Origin: Chelatococcus sp. HY11
GTDB lineage: Bacteria > Pseudomonadota > Alphaproteobacteria > Rhizobiales > Beijerinckiaceae
DNA length: 64,000 nt
Reading direction: 5' to 3'
Assembly (NCBI RefSeq): GCF_018398335.1
Contig: NZ_JAHBRX010000001.1
Coordinates: forward strand, 496,001 to 560,000
The position numbers were made by a program, and so were the translations under genes. Numbering within the stretch: the first letter of the stretch is position 1; every line of letters begins with the position of its first letter. The notes beneath the pieces are model-generated. The model was not told the DNA's origin. It was given only the letters and a program-made list of their open reading frames with translations, and made no database searches. This document shows, piece after piece, positions 36,222 to 45,711 of the stretch.

Positions 36222-36610
36222 CGTCATCTCCAAACAGGTTATAGCCGCATTGATTGGGGGATTATACGTGAGGTCTCGACGATATTCTTGCTGCGCGACA
36301 AATTGTTTCCACAGCAGATGGCCTCGTAACTGCCAACGGAACGCGGTTAGAGCTGCACGTCGGTCAACGCCGCATTATGCACGCTCGCTGATCCAGCACT
36401 ATCGTTAACCAATCACGCCCCCGCAATACAGCATCACGCTGCGTACAACCTAGCTTAAGCTCGATGGGCTGATCAACAGCAAACGCATTACAAGCAAATT
36501 AAATAAGTTAATTGTTGGCGTCGGAGCGGCTCAGCGTCTTGTCTACTTGGACGTTAATTTTGGTAAGCACAGATCAGGGTGATCTCGCTTCCCGCTCATG
36601 GTGGTCGAAC
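36222..36610 (-). promoter_or_regulatory. ureA upstream region
   Basis: About 390 bases between ureA and the FUSC gene, with no convincing gene. On the minus strand TATAAT occurs at 36266-36261, about 40 bases before the ureA start, as a possible -10 box; no matching -35 is clear. A sigma-54 GG-N10-GC element was looked for near the start and not found. Confidence 0.35.
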
Positions 36611-38641
36611 TCAATGCCGGCGAGCATGCCGACTTGGGGTACGAACTGCATGGAGCAGATGGCTCAATCGGTTGATCTCGAAATCGATATCGTTAATTGC
36701 TCCGCCATCGTCGCTCGGGGGCTGGGGAAGGGCCGACGCATCACGTTGGTTCCCCGGATGAGCAGCCGCTTTCAGAGAGCGAAGTACGGCGACGCGCGCT
36801 GCAATCGCGCGCTCGTCCTCAACCGGATCCTGTTCATGGCGGGTTTCCACAAAGCGCGTGATGTGATCGCACAGGCGCTCGGCATTGACGATCACAGGGA
36901 ACCATGCGGCAGCTTCGCTGCTCGCGGGTGGAGGCTCCGACAACGCTCGCTGCAACGTGGTGCGGACGTTGGAGAGGCTGTGATATGCCGCCCTCCGCGC
37001 GGCCATCAGATCGTTGTCGTTGCCGTTGGCCCCGCGGCCGGCCGCAGCGAGATAGTCCGCGACGGCCTGCATCGCGGCAGCGAACGATTTTCCGATATGC
37101 GCTCCGGGCGAGCGTGGCCAGATGAGATAGCCGAAAACCAATGTGATAGCGGCGCCCAGCACGGTGTCGACGAGGCGCTGCGCGGCGTAGTCCACGGTAG
37201 CGCCTGGTGTACTCACATCGATCATGATGAGGACAAAGGGGGTCAAGAAAGTGCATTGCAGCGCATAGCCCCGCAAGCCGGCCCACGGGATAGCAGCCGC
37301 CAATACGGTCATCACGACGATCAGGATCAGGCCTTTTGGAAGCAAGGTCATGATGGCAACGCCAATGGCCACGCCAGCCACAGTGCCAATGCTGCGCTGA
37401 ACGGCGCGGACGAAAACCGACCCGAAATCCGGCTTGAGAACGATCGCGACCGTCAGCGGGATCCAGTAGGAGCGCGCGCCCGGCGCGTGACGCTCCGCAA
37501 CGACGGCTATGCCTATGCACAATGCCAACTGCGCAGCGGCGAGGACGACCTCGCGGCCGAGCACGAGCTTGCCGTGCAATAGCTCGTAGGAAGGAATGCT
37601 CAGCCGCCGCGGGACGCGGGCGGCCGCATGCGGGGCTGAGAGCGGTGCAGGCGTAGCGTCCACGGCCGAGGAAGGCCATAGCTCTTCGGTCAACCGGTCG
37701 ATATAGCGAAGCAAGCGACACGTGGCAGGGCGCGCATAGGAGGGCGGTGGTGGCTCATGGCGTTCGGTCAGCGCTTGGGCGATCTGGTTCAGCCGGGCAG
37801 CGACAGAATGCATCAGGCCTCGGTCATCGGCATTGCCGACGATCTCGGCAGAAATCAGCTCCATCGTCGAGAGGATCGCGGCGCTTCGCTCCTGCCTGTC
37901 GGACGGGCCTTCGTCGCCGCGCCGCGAGTCGAGCAAGCCCGCATAGCCCTTGGCGATCGCATCGGTGAGGCCGCGCCGTGCCCTCTCGATCGGTGTTGCC
38001 GTATCCGGCGGGCCCTTGCTGCCAGGCGCCTGGGGTTCCGCGTCGGCCACCCGGGCCATCGCGTTCACGATATGCGCCAGGGTCGCTCGCTCCGGCAGGC
38101 GCCGATCCAGCAAGGCCTCGCAACCCAAAAGAGCGGCTGCAAACGCACTGCCGCCCATGAAAAGCAGCGGCGGGAGCCATAGCGGTGCGTCGGAATGTAC
38201 GCTCGCGCCGATGATGGCGAGCACGAGCATCTGCATCGCGGCCGTCGAGAACGCGGCGCCGTATCCGCTGATCAGCCCGGAGGCAAAGGCGATTCCGACG
38301 AGAAGAATGAGGCTCAGCGCCCCATGGCCGGCAACGGTGGCGCCGACCACATAACCAAGACCCGCGATGGGCGCCGCGATCAACTGCCGTTGCAGGCGCG
38401 CGAGATAGGAGTCGGACTGCACCTTGACGGAGTTGAGCAAAGCCCCGAGGCAGACGAGCAGCGCCGGATCTCTCAAGTCGGTGAAATGACCGACGAGCAA
38501 CGGCACCGCCACCGCGATTGCAATCCGGATGGAATGGCGCCAAGGCCAAGCCGTGTTGGGATTAAGCCGCGCCACATTGCGCAGCCAACCGGGTGGCCGG
38601 TACGTCCTGGCGTTGGCGTGTTGGTCGCTACCCGTCCTCAC
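36611..38641 (-). CDS. FUSC family efflux protein
   Basis: A 676-residue inner-membrane protein of the fusaric acid resistance/aromatic acid exporter group. The N-terminal FUSC domain has about six membrane segments (MRTGS ... DLRDPALLVCLGALLNSVKVQSDSYLARLQRQL) and the C-terminal half repeats the unit (SYWIPLTVAIVLKPDFGSVFVRAVQRSIGTVAGVAIG). Cytoplasmic helical domains lie between. The GTG start has GAGAGA upstream. It is divergent from a second FUSC operon, and shares a 316-base control region with it. The exported compound is unknown; aromatic acids are typical. Confidence 0.9.
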   Translation of the reverse strand: MRTGSDQHANARTYRPPGWLRNVARLNPNTAWPWRHSIRIAIAVAVPLLVGHFTDLRDPALLVCLGALLNSVKVQSDSYLARLQRQLIAAPIAGLGYVVGATVAGHGALSLILLVGIAFASGLISGYGAAFSTAAMQMLVLAIIGASVHSDAPLWLPPLLFMGGSAFAAALLGCEALLDRRLPERATLAHIVNAMARVADAEPQAPGSKGPPDTATPIERARRGLTDAIAKGYAGLLDSRRGDEGPSDRQERSAAILSTMELISAEIVGNADDRGLMHSVAARLNQIAQALTERHEPPPPSYARPATCRLLRYIDRLTEELWPSSAVDATPAPLSAPHAAARVPRRLSIPSYELLHGKLVLGREVVLAAAQLALCIGIAVVAERHAPGARSYWIPLTVAIVLKPDFGSVFVRAVQRSIGTVAGVAIGVAIMTLLPKGLILIVVMTVLAAAIPWAGLRGYALQCTFLTPFVLIMIDVSTPGATVDYAAQRLVDTVLGAAITLVFGYLIWPRSPGAHIGKSFAAAMQAVADYLAAAGRGANGNDNDLMAARRAAYHSLSNVRTTLQRALSEPPPASSEAAAWFPVIVNAERLCDHITRFVETRHEQDPVEDERAIAARVAVLRSLKAAAHPGNQRDASALPQPPSDDGGAINDIDFEINRLSHLLHAVRTPSRHARRH

Positions 38642-38665
38642 CGCTTCTCTCTCGATCGCTCGAAA

Positions 38666-38685
38666 TTCACTTGCTTCTAAGTGAA
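38666..38685. promoter_or_regulatory. inverted repeat between divergent FUSC units
   Basis: TTCACTT (38666-38672) and AAGTGAA (38679-38685) are perfect inverted arms around a 6-base spacer. The element starts 25 bases before the FUSC GTG. It could be a LysR/MarR-type or other dimeric operator; no regulator gene is adjacent. The rest of 38686-38957 holds the divergent promoters and no clear gene. Confidence 0.4.
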
Positions 38686-38957
38686 GCTCCGGATCATCGC
38701 AAGTTTAGCGACTATGCTCCGAAGATGTAACACAGTCCTGTTGTCACGCTGTCCGCATGTTCTGTGTTGTTTCGCATCTGTCAAAAAAACCAACCTTGCC
38801 TTCTCTACCGTGAGATGGGGCTGGAAAGCTTGCATATCCCTTGTGGGAAAAGTCAGAGGGCGGTACGGCGCGGGTTGTCCGTTCGTCTCCCCGGCGCTAG
38901 CGTCGGATCAATATAGGATGGTTCGTCAGACACGTTGTGTCAGCGGTCGTGAGTGCT

Positions 38958-39221
38958 ATGTCTTTCAGTCGGTTAATGCTCGCGGCTCTTCTTCCTTTGG
39001 CAGGCTGCACACCCGCGGCGGCGCCGTCGATTCCGTTGTTCGGAGCTTATTTTCCGGCGTGGTTGGCCTGCGCCGTGGCTGGCATTCTCGGCGCTGTCAT
39101 CCTACGCGTGGTCTTCGTCCAGATCGGCGTTGACGACGTCCTGCCCTGGCGTCTGCTGGTCTACGTCTGCCTGGCGCTGGCTATCGCTTTCGCGTTCTCG
39201 CGCTTCGTCTTCGGACGCTGA
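38958..39221 (+). CDS. YtcA-like lipoprotein of an efflux operon
   Basis: An 87-residue protein with a lipoprotein signal: a short basic start, a hydrophobic run and the lipobox LAGC (in LLPLAGCTPAAAPSIP). Two further hydrophobic segments follow (WLACAVAGILGAVILRVVFVQIG and LLVYVCLALAIAFAFSRFVFG). Such small proteins accompany HlyD-FUSC pumps (AaeX/DUF1656- or YtcA-like). ATG 38958 is chosen for its signal peptide; a GTG at 38937 would add seven residues. It precedes the HlyD gene by 3 bases. Confidence 0.75.
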   Translation: MSFSRLMLAALLPLAGCTPAAAPSIPLFGAYFPAWLACAVAGILGAVILRVVFVQIGVDDVLPWRLLVYVCLALAIAFAFSRFVFGR

Positions 39222-39224
39222 CGC

Positions 39225-40274
39225 ATGGCCGGATCGCGCAAGACGAGCCCTTCCAACGCCTTCGGCGGGATCGTGGCGGTCATCGTAGTGGCGGCGGCCG
39301 CCTTCCTCGGCTGGCGCTACATCAACAAGGCCGACAGCAATCCATTGTCCGAGGATGCGGTGTTGCAGGCCGATCTCGTGCAGATCTCATCGACGGTGCC
39401 GGGGCGCATTATACGGCTGGCCGTGAAGGAAAACGATCGCGTGAAGAAGGGAGATCTTCTCTTCGCGATCGATCCTCAGGCTTACGAGCTCGCCGTGGAG
39501 CAGGCGACCGCAGATCTGCGCATCGCCGAGGCCGCGCTCGCGACTCAGGAGCGCACCATCCAAGCGGAGGCCTCCAACGCCGCCATCGCCGGCGAGCAGG
39601 TGGTCCGCGCGAGGGCCAATCTGGCTCTGGCGACGCAGACGCTCGATCGCCTCACAGCGCTGCGGCCCAAGGGTTACGTCACCGCGCAGCAGGTCGATGA
39701 TGCCGCCACCGCCAAGCGCGATGCCGAAGTCAGCCTGAGGCAGGCCCTTGCGCAGGTGGAGGCCGCGAAGGCGCTCGTCAACAGCGCCGATGCCGCCGAG
39801 GCGTTGGTGCAGGCGCGGAAGGCCGCGCTGGGCTTGGCCAAGCGCAATCTTGCAGAGACGGAGATCCGGGCGCCGCACGACGGGCTCGTCGCCGGTTTGC
39901 GCACAGCGACGGGCGAATTCGTCATAACCGGGCAATCGGTCTTCACCCTCATCGACACGGGAAGATGGTTTGCGTCCGCCGCGTTCCGCGAGACAGACCT
40001 GCGAAACATCACCGTCGGCAGCTGTGCGACCGTCTATGCGATGGCGGATCGCTCGGTCGCCATGGAAGGCGTCGTCGAGGGCATCGGGTGGGGCGTGAGT
40101 TCGGAGGAGCTGCTGCCGATACCCCGGAATCTGCCTTACGTGCCCAAGACCTTAAACTGGGTCCGTGTGTCGCAGCGTTTTCCGGTTAGGGTCCGGATTG
40201 ATCAACCCCCGGATGATCTGATGCGCGTCGGCGCTTCGGCTGTCGTCATCGTTCACAGCGACCAGCGCTGCTGA
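39225..40274 (+). CDS. HlyD/EmrA-type membrane fusion protein
   Basis: A periplasmic adaptor of 349 residues linking the FUSC inner-membrane pump to the outer-membrane channel. One N-terminal anchor (GIVAVIVVAAAAFLGWRYI) is followed by the lipoyl/biotinyl half-motif VPGRIIRLAVKENDRVKKGDLLFAIDP. A long helical hairpin comes next (about residues 85-200, with repeated AxxxLxxAxxxL). The second half-motif ETEIRAPHDGLVAGLRTATGEFV and the beta-barrel domain complete it. The start is 3 bases after the preceding stop and the stop is 4 bases before the next start, so it is in one operon. Confidence 0.92.
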   Translation: MAGSRKTSPSNAFGGIVAVIVVAAAAFLGWRYINKADSNPLSEDAVLQADLVQISSTVPGRIIRLAVKENDRVKKGDLLFAIDPQAYELAVEQATADLRIAEAALATQERTIQAEASNAAIAGEQVVRARANLALATQTLDRLTALRPKGYVTAQQVDDAATAKRDAEVSLRQALAQVEAAKALVNSADAAEALVQARKAALGLAKRNLAETEIRAPHDGLVAGLRTATGEFVITGQSVFTLIDTGRWFASAAFRETDLRNITVGSCATVYAMADRSVAMEGVVEGIGWGVSSEELLPIPRNLPYVPKTLNWVRVSQRFPVRVRIDQPPDDLMRVGASAVVIVHSDQRC

Positions 40275-40278
40275 CGAT

Positions 40279-42264
40279 ATGCCGGGCGTGATCCTCCGTC
40301 AGGTATGGCGCGACCTGGGAATTTTTCCCGGGCGCTTCGGAATGACGTGGCGTATCGCGCTCCTCTGCGCGCTCGTGGCGGCCGTCGCGATGCTCTACAA
40401 GGTTCCCGAGCCGGCTATCGGTTGCTATCTCATCATCTATCTCATGAAGCCTAACGCGGGCGTGAATATCGCGCTTGGGATCGGCGCGTCCATTCTCGTG
40501 ACCGTGGTCGTGGCTGTGGTCCTCGTCCTGGTCCGTTGGACCATCGACGTCCCCGCGTTACGGCTGGCGACGATGGCGCTGGCGGCCTTTTCCCTTGTTT
40601 TCCTTGGTTCGGTCAGCCGTCTCGGTCCCCTCGGGTCGGACATGGCGCTGGTGGTGACATTCGCGCTCAGCCTCACGGCGGATGTACCCGTGGCCGAATT
40701 GGCCACCAGAGGTTTGCTCTACGCCTGGCAGATGGTGACCATGCCGATGGCCCTCATGGTCGTTTTTAATCTGGTGGTGGGATGGACGCCCGCCCGACTG
40801 CTCGCGGCGACGTTGCAGGAGCGGCTGGAGACGGCATCCGACGCGCTCGAGCGCGGCGATGTTTCCGGCGTGCGGGCCCTTCTGCGCGAGGGCAACGGCG
40901 ACCCGCAGCAGATGGCGTTGCTGACGCGGCTTTTTCACTACGTGCCCGCGACGCGGGGCATGTGGCTGTCACAGGCCGCGGACAGCACCTACCGTCTGCT
41001 GCTCGCGATTGCCGCGCTTCCGCGGTCGCTCGCGCCGGAATGGCGTAGCCGCCTCGCGGCGGATTGCCGGCTTGCCATCGCGGCGATCAGGGAGAAGGCG
41101 AGGGGCAAAGCGGAGACCTCCTGGACAGCCCCGGACGCAAAGCAGGTGTCGTCCGATCCGGCAGTCAGCGTCGCCGTACGCGCCGTCGAGGCTCTCGCCT
41201 TGCCCGCCCGGAGCTGGGCGCCGGTGCCGAAGGAGCCCTTCTTCGCGCAGGATGCGCTGAGCAATCCTGACCACCAGCGCTTTGCCCTGAAGACCGCCGC
41301 GGCCGCGATGGCCTGCTATCTCATTTACACGGGCATAGACTGGCAGGGCATCCACACCGCGATGATCACGTGCTTCGTGGCGGCGCTGGGGACAACGGCC
41401 GAGACCGTTCACAAGCTCGCCCTGCGCATCGTGGGATGCTTGATCGGCGCGGCGATGGGCATCGCGGCGATCCTGTTCGTCATTCCCAACATCACGTCGG
41501 TTGGCGGCCTGATGGTTCTCGTCTTCGCCGGCATCCTGCCGGCTGCCTGGGTATCCACCGGCAATGAGCGGATCTCCTATGGCGGCGTTCAGATCGGGCT
41601 CGCGTTTCTTCTGACCATTCTTCAAGGCTTCGAGCCGAGCCTCGACATGGATTCCGCCAGAGACCGGATCGTCGGCATCCTCCTCGGCAATGTGATGGTC
41701 TATGTCGTCTTCACCCAAATCTGGCCGGTCGGTGTCATCCACGGCGTCAAGCAGCAGCTCGCGGATGCTTTCGGGGCCCTGGCGCAACTTGCACGACGAG
41801 GTACAGGGGAGATTTCGGCCGCGACCAACGACGCCGCCAAGGCCGAGGCCCAGCTGGAGGCGGCCATGAACAGTCTGGCGCTCGCCCTGTTCGAACCCCG
41901 CCACCAGCGCCCGGGTGCCATGCAGATTGAACGTCTGGGGGAGGTGATCGCGGAAGCGAAAGCCGTTGTTCCGAAGCTGTTCGTCCTTGGCGCACCCGAC
42001 TGGGACGTTGACGGACCTTCGCCCGACAATGAAGACACCGTCGCGAAGATGCCCGGTACGGCGGAAGAGCGGATGGTTTTGGCAAGTCGTTTCGCGCGGT
42101 TGTCCCGCGACATTCACGACCTCTCGGTGCCAAATGAGCCACCGCAAGGTCAAAAAAACACCGCGGATCATTTACGGCCTGACCTTAGCCTGTGTAATAC
42201 AGTTCCAGAACATGTCGATCGGATAGAGGATCTCCTCGGCGGGCTGGGGCGCGATGTCGGTTAA
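40279..42264 (+). CDS. FUSC family inner-membrane transporter
   Basis: A 661-residue AaeB-like pump. Two FUSC modules are visible, each with about five to six membrane segments: residues 15-160 (FPGRFGMTWRIALLCALVAAVAMLYKVPEPAIGCYLIIYLMKPNAG) and 330-510 (HQRFALKTAAAAMACYLIYTGIDWQGIHTAMITCFVAALGTTAETVHKLALRIVGCLIG). The C-terminal portion is a helical cytoplasmic domain. It overlaps the TolC gene by 11 bases, showing coupling. Substrate unknown; aromatic acids or drugs are likely from the family. Confidence 0.92.
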   Translation: MPGVILRQVWRDLGIFPGRFGMTWRIALLCALVAAVAMLYKVPEPAIGCYLIIYLMKPNAGVNIALGIGASILVTVVVAVVLVLVRWTIDVPALRLATMALAAFSLVFLGSVSRLGPLGSDMALVVTFALSLTADVPVAELATRGLLYAWQMVTMPMALMVVFNLVVGWTPARLLAATLQERLETASDALERGDVSGVRALLREGNGDPQQMALLTRLFHYVPATRGMWLSQAADSTYRLLLAIAALPRSLAPEWRSRLAADCRLAIAAIREKARGKAETSWTAPDAKQVSSDPAVSVAVRAVEALALPARSWAPVPKEPFFAQDALSNPDHQRFALKTAAAAMACYLIYTGIDWQGIHTAMITCFVAALGTTAETVHKLALRIVGCLIGAAMGIAAILFVIPNITSVGGLMVLVFAGILPAAWVSTGNERISYGGVQIGLAFLLTILQGFEPSLDMDSARDRIVGILLGNVMVYVVFTQIWPVGVIHGVKQQLADAFGALAQLARRGTGEISAATNDAAKAEAQLEAAMNSLALALFEPRHQRPGAMQIERLGEVIAEAKAVVPKLFVLGAPDWDVDGPSPDNEDTVAKMPGTAEERMVLASRFARLSRDIHDLSVPNEPPQGQKNTADHLRPDLSLCNTVPEHVDRIEDLLGGLGRDVG

Positions 42265-43822
42265 GAGTAGGACAAGCCGCAGCGCCCGCGTGTGCTTCAA
42301 TTGTGCCTGCGTTGTGGTCATGGCGGCACTGGTCGCCGGCTGCGCCAGCAATGCGGAAAGCCTCGCGCCCGCGTCGCCCACCCAACCCTGGACGCCGGGC
42401 AACAGGTCCGGCAGCAGCCTCCTGCCATCCAAAGGTGGCCAGGGAAGCACCGGGACCGATGCGCAAGCCAGGGACTTCTCCGTTCTTGGCAATCCCGCAG
42501 TCGCGGATATGCCGCCACCGCCGCAAACGCAGGCTGGCAAGGTCTACCAGCTGCCGGAACTCATCGACATCGCGGCGCGCAACAATCCCACGACGCGTGT
42601 CGCCTGGGAACACGCGCGCCAATCCGCGCTCGCGGTCGGTATTGCCGAGGCGACGTTCCTGCCATCCATTTCCGCGAATGCCGTCGGCGGCGTGCAATCG
42701 ACTGAAACACCGGTGCAGGCGCTCGGGGTTCAGCGCTATCTCGATACGACCGCGCGCGGCGTGACGTCATCGCTTGCGTTTCAGTGGTTGCTGTTCGACT
42801 TCGGCCAGCGAAGTGCCGTCGTCGATGCCGCCAAGCAAGTGTCGTTCGCCGCCAATGTGATGTTCAACGCCTCGCACCAGAGGCTGATCTTCTCGGTTAC
42901 GCAGACCTATTATCAATACGGAGCCGCGCGCACACGCGTCGATATCGCCGAGCAAACTTTGCGCAACAGCCGCGCCATCTATGCCGCGGCGGTGCAGCGT
43001 GAAAAGGGAGGCATCGGGACGACCGTGGAGGTGGCGCAGGCGCGTCAGCAGGTCGCGCAATCGGAACTGCGCCGCGTCGTGGCACAGGGGCAGGAGCAGG
43101 ATGCCTACCAAGCCCTGCTCGGCGCGATGGGTGTGTCGCCGACACTCGCCATCAAGGTCGCCAATGCCGGCAACCGCCGTCTTCCTTCAGCGGTCAATCT
43201 GCCGATGGACGACATGATCAAGCTGGCGCTCAGGCGCCGGCCGGACGTGCTGGCGAGCTATGCGACCATCAAGGCGAGCGAGGCCGGGGTGGACGCCGCG
43301 AAGGCGGATTACCTGCCGAAAGTCTTCGTGGCTGGCGGCGTGGCAACCGGCAGCGGAAGCTTCAATGCCAGCGGCCTCCCGACCATCGGGCAGCAGACCT
43401 CGGCGACGGGGGTCCTGGTGGGGGCCACCATGCCGCTGTTCGACGGCGGTGTGCGGAGTGCCAACCTGCGCGCCGCCCAGTCGCGGGTTTCCGCCGCGCA
43501 GGACATCTTCAAGAAGACCCAGCAGGACGCCGTGCGTGAGATGGTGGTTGCATCCAACGCGGTGCGATCCGCGCTTCAGTCTTATCAGGCCGCGACGCGC
43601 TTGACCGAGGCGGCCACGATCACCTACGACGCGGCTCTTGACGCCTATCGCAACGGGCTCGGGACTATCACGGCCGCGACGGCCGCCGACACGGGCTTGC
43701 TCGACGCCCGCCAGGCCCGCGCCGATGCCCATATGGCGGCCTTGGTGGCGGCCTCCAATCTTGCGTTCGTGCTCGGCTCCATGACATCGCGCGACACCCC
43801 TGATCTCATGCTTCCGCGATAA
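42254..43822 (+). CDS. TolC/NodT-type outer-membrane efflux lipoprotein
   Basis: A 522-residue outer-membrane factor. The signal has a lipobox LVAGC near residue 30, followed by a Ser/Pro/Gly linker. The TolC repeats begin about residue 90 (LPELIDIAARNNPTTRVAWEHARQSALAVGIAEATFLPS) and the second near residue 320 (MIKLALRRRPDVLASYATIKASEAGVDAAKADYLPK). Each has the typical long alpha-barrel helices and short beta strands. The last gene of a YtcA-HlyD-FUSC-TolC operon, so the window encodes a complete tripartite pump across both membranes. Confidence 0.92.
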   Translation: MSVKSRTSRSARVCFNCACVVVMAALVAGCASNAESLAPASPTQPWTPGNRSGSSLLPSKGGQGSTGTDAQARDFSVLGNPAVADMPPPPQTQAGKVYQLPELIDIAARNNPTTRVAWEHARQSALAVGIAEATFLPSISANAVGGVQSTETPVQALGVQRYLDTTARGVTSSLAFQWLLFDFGQRSAVVDAAKQVSFAANVMFNASHQRLIFSVTQTYYQYGAARTRVDIAEQTLRNSRAIYAAAVQREKGGIGTTVEVAQARQQVAQSELRRVVAQGQEQDAYQALLGAMGVSPTLAIKVANAGNRRLPSAVNLPMDDMIKLALRRRPDVLASYATIKASEAGVDAAKADYLPKVFVAGGVATGSGSFNASGLPTIGQQTSATGVLVGATMPLFDGGVRSANLRAAQSRVSAAQDIFKKTQQDAVREMVVASNAVRSALQSYQAATRLTEAATITYDAALDAYRNGLGTITAATAADTGLLDARQARADAHMAALVAASNLAFVLGSMTSRDTPDLMLPR

Positions 43823-43834
43823 GGGTGACCACGC

Positions 43835-45526
43835 TCACCGCATCAGCATGACGATGATGATGCCGCCGATGGTCAGCAGCGTGTTGCCGACCGCGCAGGT
43901 CACGGTGAAGCCGAGCGCTGGAACCTGACTGCCGGCCCTCTCCGTCAGCATGCCGAGCGTGGCCGTGGACGCGCGCGCGCCGGCGCAGCAGCCAAGCAGG
44001 ATCGCGTCGTCGAACCTGAACAGGTAACGGCCGATATAGAGGCTGAGGATCAGCGGCACGGCCGTCGCGACCATGCCCCAGAGAAATAGACTTGCGCCGA
44101 GCTGTTCCGCGCCGGCGACGAAGCTCGGGCCGGAGGACAGGCCGACTGTCGCGATGAACATGTTGAGGCCAAGGGAGTTCATCAGCCAGCCCGCCGCGGG
44201 GGGCACGTTACCGAAGGTGGGGTGCACCGCCCGCAACCAGCCTGCCACGATGCCCGCGATCAATACGCCGCCGGACGAAGAGAGTGTGATCGGCACCGAG
44301 CCTATGTGCCAGACGAGTGTGCCGACAAGTGCTCCGATCACGATCGCGCCCGCGACGAATCCGATATCCGTCTCGTCGCTGCTCCGGTCCGCGCGTCCAA
44401 AAGTTGAAACCGCGGCTGAAATGTCTTGCGGGCGTCCATAGACGGTCAGCACGTCGCCGCGGTGCAGTTCGGTCGCGGGAAGTATCGGAATGTCGACACC
44501 CGTCGCGCCGCGGCGGATGCGTCTCAGAAAAATTCCACGCGTGACGGGGAGTTTCGCGAGTTCGCTGAGTGTCTTCCCGTCGAAGTGCCGATTCGTGAGA
44601 AGGACGTCGACGCCCTCGATCCGAACATCGAGGAGTTCCCGGTCCTCGACTTCCTCCAGGGAATGGCCGAGCTGCTGCAGAATATCGCCGCGTTCTCCCG
44701 CCACGGCGATGACGTCTCCGGCCTGCAACACGGTATCAGCCTTGACATCGAAGATCGCATTGTCGCGGCGTAGTCTTTCTACGAAGAACTGCTTGTGACG
44801 GTAGCTCGCCTCGACCCGCAGCGCCGTTTGTCCGATGAAACTGCTATCCGGCAAAATACGATAGGACCGTGCGATGAACTGATGCCATGCGGAGCTATGG
44901 CCGCCATGGTTGGCGCGCGCGCCCATCTTGATCTCGTAGGCCTTGCAGGCCTCGACCAGGTTGATGCCGAGCAGCTTCGGGCCGAGGAGCGCGATGATGA
45001 GCGTGGCGCCGATGGTACCGAAGATGTAGGTCATCGCGAAAGCGGTCGGTACCGCATTGACCAGCGCGTTCGTCTCCTCAGGAGGCTTGCCGATTTGCTC
45101 GATCGCGTCGACGGAGAGAGCAAGGGCGGATGAGATCGTGTTGGAGCCGGCGAAAAGCCCTGCGGCAAAACCAACGTTGTAGCCTGCGATCCGGGCGCAC
45201 AGCCATGCAACACCGAGACACAGCACGCAGACCACGATGGTGAAAGCGGCTTGCGGCAATCCGTTCTTGGCGACGCCCTGTACGAATTGCGGACCGACAC
45301 TGTAGCCTATGGCGAACAGAAAGATCAGAAAGAAGATGGAGCGGACGTCGTTAGAAATGACAATGTCCAGCTGTCCGACGACGAGGGCGGTGAGGAGTGT
45401 TCCTGTCACCGCGCCAAGGCCGATACCCTTGTACGACAGCTTTCCGACCGCGTAGCCTATGGCGAGTGACAGGAATACTGCGATTGCGGGATGCGCTCGC
45501 AGCACGTCCACAAACCACTGCCACAT
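43835..45526 (-). CDS. AspT/YidE family exchanger with two RCK_C domains
   Basis: A 563-residue inner-membrane antiporter of the aspartate:alanine exchanger family. N- and C-terminal transporter halves have four to five membrane segments each (AIAVFLSLAIGYAVGKLSYKGIGLGAVTGTLL ... and GFVAGAIVIGALVGTLVWHIGSVPITLSSSGGVLIAGIV). Between lie two TrkA-C (RCK_C) domains at about residues 215-370 with NAIFDVKADTVLQAGDVIAVAGE and PATELHRGDVLTVYG, which typically bind a regulator. The substrate may be a dicarboxylate or amino acid. It is convergent with the TolC operon. Confidence 0.88.
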   Translation of the reverse strand: MWQWFVDVLRAHPAIAVFLSLAIGYAVGKLSYKGIGLGAVTGTLLTALVVGQLDIVISNDVRSIFFLIFLFAIGYSVGPQFVQGVAKNGLPQAAFTIVVCVLCLGVAWLCARIAGYNVGFAAGLFAGSNTISSALALSVDAIEQIGKPPEETNALVNAVPTAFAMTYIFGTIGATLIIALLGPKLLGINLVEACKAYEIKMGARANHGGHSSAWHQFIARSYRILPDSSFIGQTALRVEASYRHKQFFVERLRRDNAIFDVKADTVLQAGDVIAVAGERGDILQQLGHSLEEVEDRELLDVRIEGVDVLLTNRHFDGKTLSELAKLPVTRGIFLRRIRRGATGVDIPILPATELHRGDVLTVYGRPQDISAAVSTFGRADRSSDETDIGFVAGAIVIGALVGTLVWHIGSVPITLSSSGGVLIAGIVAGWLRAVHPTFGNVPPAAGWLMNSLGLNMFIATVGLSSGPSFVAGAEQLGASLFLWGMVATAVPLILSLYIGRYLFRFDDAILLGCCAGARASTATLGMLTERAGSQVPALGFTVTCAVGNTLLTIGGIIIVMLMR

Positions 45527-45588
45527 TACACATTGTCTCCCATGATGCTGGTGCGCGGCGCCCCGTCATCACCGGGCTTGTCCGCGAG

Positions 45589-45604
45589 ATCGGATTTATC
45601 CGAT
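45589..45604. promoter_or_regulatory. inverted repeat upstream of the AspT-like gene
   Basis: ATCGGAT and ATCCGAT, separated by TT, form a perfect 7-base inverted repeat about 65 bases before the minus-strand exchanger start. It is a plausible operator; no protein is assigned. Confidence 0.3.
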
Positions 45605-45711
45605 TTCGGCTATAGATCAGAAGCTCGGCAACAGCCGAGTCCCTGTGATCGCGACCAGTGAGTCGCCTCGCTTTGCGTGGTCATGCATAGCGAGGCGACA
45701 ATAGACCGTTT

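Noticed and set aside
36222-36300. Sigma-54/NtrC-type promoter for ureA
   Set aside because: No TGGCAC-N5-TTGC-like sequence was seen near the start; only a TATAAT-like box.
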